DNA of 28,131 nt from an uncultured Eubacteriales bacterium (GTDB lineage Bacteria; Bacillota; Clostridia; Oscillospirales; Oscillospiraceae). A program made the translations under genes and the position numbers. Shown here piece by piece: positions 21,163-28,131 of this stretch. The stretch is taken from the NCBI GenBank assembly GCA_900545925.1, contig URAZ01000043.1, positions 1-28,131 of the forward strand, written 5' to 3'. Each line of letters opens with the position of its first letter. The first letter of the stretch is position 1. The notes beneath the pieces were generated by a model. The model was not told the origin of the DNA. It saw only the letters and a list, made by a program, of their open reading frames with translations, and made no database searches.

Positions 21163-24100
21163 TTATTCCCCCCGCTTCAAAAACGCTTCAAGTTCTGCCT
21201 CATCCCGCGTCATACCGGCTGCCTCATACCGGCCGATCAGCTGCAGCATATGGCTGTAGTCATACGGAATGATTTTTTTGAAATCCACAAGCCGCTCGTC
21301 GAAGTGTTCGAGAATGGCGCGGCCCTTTTTTGAGCCTGTGAATGCCACATGACGCTGCAGAAGTTCCCGGAGACGGGAAATGTCCTGCTTCTGTGTAACG
21401 GTCTCGACAGAAACAAGTTCTTTGTTGACACGCAGATAAAACTTATGCTCCGGATCCAGCACATAGGCAACGCCGCCCGACATCCCGGCGGCAAAGTTCC
21501 GCCCGGTAGGCCCCAGGACAACGACTGTACCGCCTGTCATATATTCGCAGCCGTGGTCGCCGACCCCTTCCACAACGGCGGTCGCGCCGGAATTGCGCAC
21601 GCAGAAGCGTTCGCCCGCAATACCGGAAATGAAGGTGCTGCCGCTTGTTGCACCGTAGAGTGCAACATTGCCGATGATGACGTTCTCAGCAGGCTCAAAC
21701 GTGCTGGCCCGATCCGCAAAAACGACCAGCCTGCCGCCGGAAAGCCCCTTTCCGAAATAGTCGTTGCTGTCGCCCTCGAGCGAAAGCGTCACGCCCTTCG
21801 GCAAAAACGCACCGAATGACTGCCCAGCGCCGCCGCGGCAGTGAATCTGATAAGTATCATCCTCCAGCGTACCGCCCCAACGGCGCGTGATCTCCGCGCC
21901 GAAGAGCGTTCCGAACGCACGGTCAGAACAGGAAATATCAACGGTGCAGCGCTTTGGAACAGCCGGTTTTCCCTTTTTCGGAAGCAGCGGCAAAAGCACC
22001 TGCTTATCCAGCGTCGTATCCAGCTTGAAATCGAACCGCTGTACAGGATCATAATGGCAGTTTTCTTCGCCGCAGCGGGCCAGAATGCCGGAGACGTCTA
22101 CCATCGCAGCACGCTGCGTGATCTGATGCGGCAGGATGTGCAGATACTCCGTATGGCCAACCAGTTCGTCAACCGTGCGCACGCCGAGTTTCGCCATGAT
22201 CATGCGCAGTTCCTGCGCGACAAACTCCATAAAATTCATGACATACTCCGGCTTGCCGCAGAAGTTTTTCCGCAGTTCCGGCCTCTGGGTTGCGATGCCC
22301 ATCGGGCAGGTATCGAGATTGCACACGCGCATCATGACGCAGCCAAGACATACCAGCGGCGCAGTTGCAAACCCAAACTCCTCCGCGCCGAGCATGCAGG
22401 CGATTGCCACATCGCGGCCGGTCATAAGCTTGCCGTCTGTTTCAAGCCGCACCCGGCCGCGCAGGCCGTTGGCAATGAGACTCTGGTGCGCTTCGGCCAG
22501 ACCAAGTTCCCACGGAAGGCCGGCATTGTAAATGGAACTGCGCGGTGCCGCGCCGGTTCCGCCGTCATAGCCGGAGATGAGCACCGTCTGCGCACCTGCC
22601 TTGGCGACGCCTGCGGCAATGGTGCCGACGCCCGCTTCGGAAACAAGCTTGACGGAGATCTCCGCATTTTCATTTGCGCATTTCAGATCGTAAATCAGCT
22701 GCGCCAGATCCTCGATCGAGTAGATATCATGGTGCGGCGGCGGTGAAATAAGCGCCACACCGGGCGTGGAATGCCGCGTGCGCGCAATCCATGGCCAGAC
22801 CTTGCTGCCGGGCAGATGGCCGCCCTCTCCTGGCTTGGCTCCCTGCGCCAGTTTAATCTGGATTTCGCTTGCACTTACAAGATACTCGCTTGTAACGCCG
22901 AACCGGCCTGATGCGACCTGCTTGATGGCGGAGTTTTCCTCCGTGCCGAGTCTTGCAGATTCCTCCCCGCCCTCGCCGGAGTTGGACTTTCCGCCCAGGC
23001 GATTCATCGCAATGGCAAGGCAGCGGTGCGCTTCTTCGGAGATGGAGCCGTAGGACATGGCACCGGTTTTAAAGCGCCTGACAATGCTGGAGACCGGCTC
23101 GACCTCGCCGAGCGGGATTGCCTTTGTCTCGTCAAACCGGAACCCAAGCAGACCGCGCAGCGTATGCGGCAGCAGTTCATCATCAACCATGGCGGAGTAC
23201 CTGCGGAAGCACGCAAAATCACCGGTACGGACGGCCTTCTGCAGCGTCAGGATGGTCAGCGGATTATACATGTGATCTTCCATCTCGCTGCCGGAGCGGA
23301 GTTTATGGAAGCCGGAGGAATCGACAGTCAGATCAGCGGTCAGATCCATCGGGTCAAACGCCCGGTCATGCCGCCAGACGACAGCGTCATTCATCTCTTG
23401 TAGGCCGACGCCGCCGACGCGGCTGACCGTGTTCGTGAAATACCGGTCTACAACATCCTTGCAGATGCCGACAGCCTCAAAAATCTGTGCCCCCTCATAC
23501 GACTGCATGCTGGAAATGCCCATTTTGGATGCAATCCGCATGACGCCGTCCAGAATGGCCTGATCATAGGCATCGACCGCGGCATAGTAGTCCTTGTTGA
23601 GCGCCCCTTCGGCAACGAGTTCGCCGATGCAGTCCTGTGCGAGATAGGGATTGACAGCGCTCGCGCCGTAGCCGAAGAGTGTGGCGAAATGGTGCACGTC
23701 GCGCGGCTCGGCACTCTCAAGGATCAAAGAGATCGCCGTGCGCTTTTTCGTGCGTACAAGATACTGCTGCACGGCAGACACTGCCAGCAGGGACGGAATG
23801 GCAATGTGGTTCTCATCCACACCGCGGTCGGAGAGGATGAGGATGTTTGCCCCCGCGTAATATGCCTTATCACAGGCGACAAACAGCCGGTCGAGCGCAA
23901 GCGCAAGCGAGGCATTCTTATAATACAGCAGCGAAACCTTCTTCGCCTGAAGTCCCGGCATATGGAGCCCTTCGATCTTCATAAGATCCCGGCTGGTCAG
24001 GACGGGATTGTTGATCTGCAGAACGCGGCAGTTTTCCGCGCAGTCGGAAAGAAGATTGCCGTCGGAACCCGCGTAGACCGTCGTATCGGTGACGATGGCC

Positions 24101-25683
24101 TCGCGCAGCGCGTCGATTGGCGGATTTGTGACCTGTGCAAACATCTGCTTAAAGTAATAGAACAGCGGCTGGTGCTTTTCTGACAGGACGGCCAGCGGGA
24201 TATCCGCTCCCATGGAAGCGGTCGGTTCCGCGCCGTTTTTCGCCATGGGCAATATGGCTGAGTGGATCTCGTCATAGGTATAGCCGAAGATCTTATACAG
24301 GCGGCTGCGCTCCAACGCCGTGTATTCCGGAACCTTCCGGTTTGGAATCGGAATATCAGCCAGCTGCAGCAGTTCCTGATCGAGCCACTCGCCGTAGGGA
24401 TGCTCCGCCGCATAGCGGTGCTTGAGTTCCCGATCTTCCAGAACGGTGCCGGTTCGGGTATCGACCAGCAGCATTTTCCCCGGCTGCAGGCGGGATTTAC
24501 GGACGATCCGTTCCGGCGGGACCGGCAGCGCGCCGACCTCTGAGGCCAAAATCAGGTAGCCGTCGTTTGTGACCAGATAGCGCGCCGGGCGCAGACCGTT
24601 GCGGTCAAGCACAGCGCCGACCTGTTCGCCGTCGGAGAAGATGATTGCTGCCGGGCCGTCCCACGGCTCCATCATGGAAGCATAATAGTGGAACATATCG
24701 CGCTTTTCCCGGGGCATGTTCTTATCCCGGCCCCACGGCTCCGGGATGCACAGCATCACTGCCTTTGGCAGTTCGATACCGCTGTACATGAGAAATTCCA
24801 GTGTGTTGTCCAGCATGGACGAATCAGAGCCGTCTGTCTCCACGACAGGATAGGCTCTGGCGATTTCCTCGCCCAGAATCGGCGAGGCCATCGTCTCCTC
24901 GCGTGCAAGCATTCGGTTGATGTTGCCGCGGATGGTGTTGATTTCGCCGTTATGAAGAATGATGCGGTTAGGATGCGCCCGCTTCCACGAGGGCGTGGTG
25001 TTGGTGGAAAAGCGGGAATGCACGAGTGCGAGAGCAGAAGCAAATTCCGCATCCTGCAGATCCGGATAGAATTTCCGCAGCTGCCAGACCAAAAACAGTC
25101 CCTTGTATACGATTGTCCGGCTGGACATCGATACGACGTAGGTGCCGGAGACGGAATGCTCATACTCGCGCCGGGCCAGATACAGCTTTCGGTCAAAATC
25201 CAGACCGCGTGCGGTCTTTTCCGGGCGGCGGATAAAGCACTGCGCGATTGCAGGCATGCTTCTCCGCGCTTTTTCACTCAGAATCTCCGGACAGGCAGGC
25301 ACATCCCGCCAGAACAGCAGGCCCAGCCCCTCGCGCGACAGGATCATCTCCAACAGCTTTCGGCTGCGCATGCGTTTGAGCGGATCCTGCGGGAAAAAGA
25401 TCATGGCAACGCCGTAATCGCCCGCTTCCGGGAGTGTTTTCCCCGCCTGCCGCGCCGTTTTTTCAAAAAAAGCATGTGGAATCTGCGTCATAATGCCGAC
25501 GCCATCACCGGTGATGCCGTCAGCGTCCTTGCCGGTGCGGTGTTCAAGCTTTTCGACGATCTTCAGCGCGTCGTCTACTGCCCGATGTGTTCTCTGTCCG
25601 CTGATATTGACAACGGCGCCGATTCCGCAGGCATCATGCTGGCTTTCCTGTTCGGTGAATCGATGCTGATGTGCCTGTTCCAT
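21163..25683 (-). CDS. gltB: Glutamate synthase large subunit
   Basis: 1506 residues, the full usual length. In order: a short propeptide ending before Cys19 (HDACGIGAV), the nucleophile of the class II glutamine amidotransferase domain; a central domain; the FMN/synthase domain with KSNSGEGGEESARLGTEENS, AKPGEGGHLPGSKVWP and GYDGGTGAAP; 3Fe-4S cysteines in CVMMRVCNLDTCPMGIATQ near residue 1115; and the GXGXG beta-helix near the end (GIAGERFCVRNSGATAVVEG). It makes two glutamates from glutamine and 2-oxoglutarate. AGGA precedes the ATG at 25683; the in-frame ATG at 25782 lacks a ribosome binding site and would add 33 residues before the propeptide. First gene of the operon. Confidence 0.95.
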   Translation of the reverse strand: MEQAHQHRFTEQESQHDACGIGAVVNISGQRTHRAVDDALKIVEKLEHRTGKDADGITGDGVGIMTQIPHAFFEKTARQAGKTLPEAGDYGVAMIFFPQDPLKRMRSRKLLEMILSREGLGLLFWRDVPACPEILSEKARRSMPAIAQCFIRRPEKTARGLDFDRKLYLARREYEHSVSGTYVVSMSSRTIVYKGLFLVWQLRKFYPDLQDAEFASALALVHSRFSTNTTPSWKRAHPNRIILHNGEINTIRGNINRMLAREETMASPILGEEIARAYPVVETDGSDSSMLDNTLEFLMYSGIELPKAVMLCIPEPWGRDKNMPREKRDMFHYYASMMEPWDGPAAIIFSDGEQVGAVLDRNGLRPARYLVTNDGYLILASEVGALPVPPERIVRKSRLQPGKMLLVDTRTGTVLEDRELKHRYAAEHPYGEWLDQELLQLADIPIPNRKVPEYTALERSRLYKIFGYTYDEIHSAILPMAKNGAEPTASMGADIPLAVLSEKHQPLFYYFKQMFAQVTNPPIDALREAIVTDTTVYAGSDGNLLSDCAENCRVLQINNPVLTSRDLMKIEGLHMPGLQAKKVSLLYYKNASLALALDRLFVACDKAYYAGANILILSDRGVDENHIAIPSLLAVSAVQQYLVRTKKRTAISLILESAEPRDVHHFATLFGYGASAVNPYLAQDCIGELVAEGALNKDYYAAVDAYDQAILDGVMRIASKMGISSMQSYEGAQIFEAVGICKDVVDRYFTNTVSRVGGVGLQEMNDAVVWRHDRAFDPMDLTADLTVDSSGFHKLRSGSEMEDHMYNPLTILTLQKAVRTGDFACFRRYSAMVDDELLPHTLRGLLGFRFDETKAIPLGEVEPVSSIVRRFKTGAMSYGSISEEAHRCLAIAMNRLGGKSNSGEGGEESARLGTEENSAIKQVASGRFGVTSEYLVSASEIQIKLAQGAKPGEGGHLPGSKVWPWIARTRHSTPGVALISPPPHHDIYSIEDLAQLIYDLKCANENAEISVKLVSEAGVGTIAAGVAKAGAQTVLISGYDGGTGAAPRSSIYNAGLPWELGLAEAHQSLIANGLRGRVRLETDGKLMTGRDVAIACMLGAEEFGFATAPLVCLGCVMMRVCNLDTCPMGIATQRPELRKNFCGKPEYVMNFMEFVAQELRMIMAKLGVRTVDELVGHTEYLHILPHQITQRAAMVDVSGILARCGEENCHYDPVQRFDFKLDTTLDKQVLLPLLPKKGKPAVPKRCTVDISCSDRAFGTLFGAEITRRWGGTLEDDTYQIHCRGGAGQSFGAFLPKGVTLSLEGDSNDYFGKGLSGGRLVVFADRASTFEPAENVIIGNVALYGATSGSTFISGIAGERFCVRNSGATAVVEGVGDHGCEYMTGGTVVVLGPTGRNFAAGMSGGVAYVLDPEHKFYLRVNKELVSVETVTQKQDISRLRELLQRHVAFTGSKKGRAILEHFDERLVDFKKIIPYDYSHMLQLIGRYEAAGMTRDEAELEAFLKRGE

Positions 25684-25811
25684 GCTTTCCTGTCCCCTCT
25701 TCCGCTGTAAGGCCTGTGCCGCTTTGTACTGCATATTTGGAGGAATGCAAGTACCCTCCGGATATGTCCTCGTATCATGCACACATGTCTTTGTAAAAAG
25801 AATTTTTATTT

Positions 25812-25840
25812 ATTTTAGTGATGTGTATCGTTAATGTCAA
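25812..25840 (-). promoter_or_regulatory. Predicted promoter of gltB
   Basis: On the minus strand TTGACA (25840-25835), 17 bases and TAAAAT (25817-25812) form a near-perfect sigma-A promoter about 130 bases upstream of gltB. The leader contains GGAGG and CCTCC able to pair (about 25735-25765) but no recognised riboswitch. Confidence 0.75.
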
Positions 25841-25846
25841 CAATTT

Positions 25847-26038
25847 TCACCCATTTGATTTATTCATATTGCTGAACGCTGCCTTCAGAAATTCTAATAC
25901 TGCTTTTTCCCATGCAACGCTTGACATTTGCCTGTGGTGCGCGTATAATGCGCTCAAACAAATGGACCGGTAAAGTTCTTCCGGCTCACATGGAGACGCA
26001 AAAGCGGCGTCAGGATACAGTAATAAAGCATATTTCAT
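25847..26038 (-). CDS. Possible small ORF, 63 residues, unknown function
   Basis: The ATG at 26038 has a good site, GAGGAATC, directly upstream and opens MKYALLLYPDAAFASPCEPE, ending at TGA 25847. The rest is helical and amphipathic (ELYRSICLSALYAHHRQ, AWEKAVLEFLKAAFSNM). It is in frame with the recombinase fragment upstream, so the long frame 26656-25847 also reads through it, but it does not resemble a recombinase C-terminus. I do not recognise it. It ends just before the gltB promoter. It could be a small cargo gene of a lost element. Confidence 0.4.
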   Translation of the reverse strand: MKYALLLYPDAAFASPCEPEELYRSICLSALYAHHRQMSSVAWEKAVLEFLKAAFSNMNKSNG

Positions 26039-26059
26039 GATTCCTCTTTTCATTGTGTT

Positions 26060-26095
26060 GACGGCGGCCCGCAGGTTTTCCTGCGGGCCGCCGTC
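26060..26095. repeat. Perfect 16-bp hairpin with TTTT loop
   Basis: GACGGCGGCCCGCAGG (26060-26075) and CCTGCGGGCCGCCGTC (26080-26095) are exact reverse complements. Neither strand carries a T-run after it, so a classical terminator is not supported by the flanks. It lies between the recombinase fragment and the small ORF, inside an open frame. It may be an orphaned terminator stem or an extragenic palindromic repeat. Confidence 0.75.
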
Positions 26096-26172
26096 ATATG
26101 CTGAAAAGCCGCTGAAGCAGCAAGTGCGTTTGCGAAGCTGTTGTCTTTCTGTTGGCTCTATTCCGTCCCCAT

Positions 26173-26656
26173 CCAGGTAGTCTGTTATGGGAATCGTCCT
26201 GATGGAAGTATCACTTTTTGGAGTGCCGATCACGATTCTCGTCCGTGAACCGGAGTTGCCGGCAGCGTTGGTGTCGCGCAGTCGCTGAAGCGTGGCGTCG
26301 ATACGGATCGTCTGCTCTTTTACGGATAGATTGCTCCATCGCAGCGCGCAAAGTTCTCCGATTCGGATGCCTGTAAACAGCGTCAGCAGGACGCCAAACT
26401 TGCAGCTATCCATATCCTCCAACAAATAGGAAACAAAGCGCGCTTGTTCTTCACGGGACAAAACCCGCATTTCCTTCTTGCACGGCTTTGGATAGTTCAG
26501 GTCAATCCCCGGAAATCCTCCGGAGAAACATGCTGCTGTGTATTTCAGGATGCCGTGCAGCACAACGAGAACATCATGCACGGTCTTTGGAGCCAGTTCG
26601 TCCTCGAAAAGCAGTTCTTCTGTAAAATCATCAATCAGTGCAGTCGTCATGCCCAT
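26173..26656 (-). pseudogene. Tyrosine recombinase (integrase), internal fragment
   Basis: About 161 residues of homology: part of the core-binding domain (LAPKTVHDVLVVLHGILKYT) and the first half of the catalytic domain (KKEMRVLSREEQARFVSYLL, LLTLFTGIRIGELCALRW with catalytic Arg98, TPKSDTSIRTIPITDY). The N-terminal 100 or so residues are missing at 26656, where the frame is closed by a TAA two codons upstream. The C-terminal half with the remaining Arg/His box and the nucleophile Tyr is replaced after about 26173 by unrelated sequence (DGDGIEPTERQQLRK). It cannot recombine DNA. It resembles integrases of Clostridia integrative elements, but a different type from the MAKKRANG start at 5063. 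Confidence 0.85.
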
Positions 26657-26958
26657 ATCTTAATGGCAACGACCAGTATGCCGTGTTTCTGAACTCCAAT
26701 CAGGCGCAGACTGTCATTGCGGGCAGCGGAAAGAGCGGCAAACTCCTGCTCATGAAAGACTCCTACGGCAACACCTTCGCGCAGTTTCCCGTGGAGGACT
26801 ATGCGGAAGTCCATGTAATCGATCTGCGCTTTTTCAAGGGCGATGTGGCAGAATACGCGAAAGAGAACGGTATTACCGATACACTGGTGCTGTACGGCAC
26901 GCAGAACTTCGTGTCCGATACCACGCTCAGCGCCGCCGCATCCATTGTAAAGGCGTGA
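26650..26958 (+). pseudogene. DHHW-family (AlgX/SGNH-like) protein, C-terminal fragment
   Basis: About 102 residues: PYLNGNDQYAVFLNSNQAQT, then KSGKLLLMKDSYGNTFAQFP, YAEVHVIDLRFF and ENGITDTLVLYGTQNFVSDT, ending at TGA 26956-26958. These are the C-terminal features of DHHW-type exported proteins of Firmicutes, which are usually about 370-400 residues; the KDSY segment belongs to the SGNH-like active region. The N-terminal signal and most of the domain are missing. It starts within a few bases of the recombinase fragment on the opposite strand. A GTG at 26638 could open the frame but has no ribosome binding site. Confidence 0.75.
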
Positions 26959-27067
26959 TGTCGGATTCGCCTGCGGTGCTGTGTCCAGCCCGCTCACATG
27001 CCCGAATATTTTGCAGCCCTGTGATGACTGACAGATATTTTACATAAATTTTACGCCGCAATGGTTG

Positions 27068-27096
27068 TTGAATTTATATATGCGCGTTATCATTAT
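27068..27096 (+). promoter_or_regulatory. Predicted promoter of the PHP phosphoesterase
   Basis: TTGAAT (27068-27073), 17 bases and CATTAT (27091-27096) precede the start codon at 27148 by about 50 bases. I see no gene in 26959-27067. Confidence 0.5.
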
Positions 27097-27147
27097 ATGA
27101 ATAAAAGTTCTCCAAAGCTGGTTTTGTGGAATGGAGAAGAACAGATT

Positions 27148-27933
27148 ATGATTTTTGCAAATTATCACACACATACAACCTTCTGCGATGGGCGCGACAC
27201 GCCGGAGCAGATCGTGCAGGAGGCAATTCGGCTTGGCTGTCCGGCCATCGGGTTTTCCGGGCACAGCGTCGCGCCATATGACTACGCCGGCATGACGCCG
27301 GAGCACGAGGCGCAGTACCGCGCCGAGGTTCACCGCCTACAGGCGGCCTATGCCGGGCAGATCCAGATTCTCTGCGGCGTGGAGCAGGATTACTGGTCCG
27401 ACGCAGCGACAGACGGCTATGACTATGTAATCGGCGGCGTACATTATCTGCGGCATGGAAACGAGTTTCGCAGCGTTGACGGAACGCCGGACATTCTGCG
27501 CTCCATCGTGAATGATTGGTATGGCGGCGACTGGTACGCAATGGCGGAGGAATATTACGGGCTTATTGGGAATCTCTATGAAAAGACGCGCTGCCGCGTG
27601 ATCGCGCACTTTGACCTGATTGAGAAATTCAACGAGGACGGCGCGCTCTTTGATCGAAATGATCCGCGCTACCGGGCCGCGGCCCTCGGCGCGTTGGAGC
27701 AGCTGCGCTCCGCGCCCGTGATTTTTGAGATCAACACCGGGGCGATCGCGCGCGGCTATCGCAGCACGCCTTATCCGGCTCCGTTCCTGCTTCAGGAAAT
27801 GCAGCGTATGCGCCTGCCGCTGATGCTCGCTTCCGACTGTCATGACCGCCGGTTCCTTCTGCAGTCCTTCGCGCAGTATGCGCACCTTGTTTCACCGCAG
27901 TCCTTTACGCCTGCGTTTCTGCTAAACACCTGA
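27148..27933 (+). CDS. PHP-domain phosphoesterase, histidinol-phosphatase (HisK) family
   Basis: 261 residues covering the full PHP fold. Metal ligands are visible in order: HTHTTFCDG (His7, His9), GFSGHS (His39), CGVEQDY (Glu79), GGVHYL (His99), VIAHFDL, and SDCHD near the C-terminus. The ATG at 27148 is chosen because the HxH motif follows at once and GGAG lies about 10 bases upstream; an in-frame ATG at 27061 would add 29 residues overlapping the promoter. Family members dephosphorylate histidinol phosphate, but several relatives act on other phosphates, and no his genes are in the window, so the substrate is open. Confidence 0.88.
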   Translation: MIFANYHTHTTFCDGRDTPEQIVQEAIRLGCPAIGFSGHSVAPYDYAGMTPEHEAQYRAEVHRLQAAYAGQIQILCGVEQDYWSDAATDGYDYVIGGVHYLRHGNEFRSVDGTPDILRSIVNDWYGGDWYAMAEEYYGLIGNLYEKTRCRVIAHFDLIEKFNEDGALFDRNDPRYRAAALGALEQLRSAPVIFEINTGAIARGYRSTPYPAPFLLQEMQRMRLPLMLASDCHDRRFLLQSFAQYAHLVSPQSFTPAFLLNT

Positions 27934-27961
27934 ACCATAAACAATCGGATGAAATTCAAAG

Positions 27962-27985
27962 GGCCGGAGGCGTTTGCCCCCGGCC
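27962..27985 (+). terminator. Hairpin behind the PHP gene, probable terminator
   Basis: GGCCGGAGGC and GCCCCCGGCC pair over 10 positions with one mismatch and a GTTT loop, 28 bases after the stop codon. The T-run behind it is absent (TAAGACTGTC), so efficiency is uncertain. Confidence 0.5.
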
Positions 27986-28044
27986 TAAGACTGTCAAAAA
28001 ATAGGTGTCCCCCTCATTCTCATGCAGGATTTCAAGGCCTGCGT

Positions 28045-28069
28045 AGGGGCGGACGCCTCTGTCCGCCCG
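28045..28069. repeat. Hairpin repeat, copy 1
   Basis: TAGG, then GGGCGGAC (28047-28054), loop GCCTCT, and GTCCGCCC (28061-28068). It has the same design and length as the copy at 28101-28126, with two compensatory stem differences. It resembles the abundant extragenic palindromes of Oscillospirales genomes (from memory). Confidence 0.75.
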
Positions 28070-28100
28070 ATGAGCAGCCGCGAATTCTTGCAGTACTCTG

Positions 28101-28126
28101 TAGGGGCCGATGCCCACATCGGCCCG
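28101..28126. repeat. Hairpin repeat, copy 2
   Basis: TAGG, then GGGCCGAT (28104-28111), loop GCCCAC, and ATCGGCCC (28118-28125). It is a direct neighbour, 57 bases on, of the copy at 28045-28069. The array may continue beyond the right edge. Confidence 0.75.
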
Positions 28127-28131
28127 CTGAG

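Noticed and set aside
19809..21272. 487-codon plus-strand open frame opposite gltD
   Set aside because: The minus strand encodes GltD with all cofactor motifs; the plus frame is rich in Arg/His as expected for a shadow.
28040..28131. Start of a CRISPR array at the right edge
   Set aside because: The repeated units are imperfect palindromes that differ from each other, with no constant repeat, regular spacer length or cas gene.

Overview
The window (about 55% GC by eye) reads as the chromosome of a Gram-positive, anaerobic, gut-type Clostridia, probably Oscillospirales/Ruminococcaceae-like. The signs are lipoprotein solute-binding proteins, a T-box riboswitch, MobP3-type relaxase debris, an Anabaena-sensory-rhodopsin-transducer (ASRT) family protein beside a TRAP transporter, and short hairpin repeats at the right edge. 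This placement is inferred from gene content only.

Layout. (1) 1-4931 is a sugar-acid-type catabolic locus. A GntR/FCD regulator (+) stands divergent from dctP-dctQ-dctM', which continue into an in-frame dctM/Gfo-Idh-MocA chimera, an ASRT-family protein, the N-terminal half of an M24-type peptidase, and the start of a probable PfkB kinase at the left edge. Three near-identical 13-bp motifs (consensus ATTGTwGAACAwT) are candidate GntR operators. (2) 5016-6030 holds remnants of an integrative element: eight codons of an integrase start and the C-terminal part of a MobP3-type relaxase. (3) 6005-13289 is an isomalto-oligosaccharide/dextran operon read leftwards: sugar-binding lipoprotein, two permeases, a GH66 enzyme without signal peptide, an AraC regulator and a GH13_31 alpha-1,6-glucosidase cut at its 3' end. 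(4) 13432-14568 holds a possible small ORF and an XRE regulator whose C-terminal extension is broken by frameshifts. (5) 14853-18151 is a tryptophan ABC importer (trpXYZ) under a T-box whose specifier codon is UGG. (6) 18281-25840 is a nitrogen/amino-acid operon: gltB, gltD, the C-terminal half of a lactate dehydrogenase, and ilvE. (7) 25847-28131 holds a tyrosine-recombinase fragment, a DHHW-family tail, a complete PHP phosphoesterase, and two hairpin repeats with compensatory stem changes.

Most genes are ordinary. The unusual feature is the number of truncated genes joined directly to unrelated fragments: about 475, 1738, 5040, 6025, 19825, 26173 and 26650. Several have the form of a 5' part of one gene joined to the 3' part of another on the same strand, as a deletion would leave. 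Either this genome has been eroded by repeated deletions around mobile DNA, or the assembly is chimeric; the sequence alone cannot decide. I saw no tRNA, rRNA or CRISPR array and no clearly novel defence or biosynthetic system.
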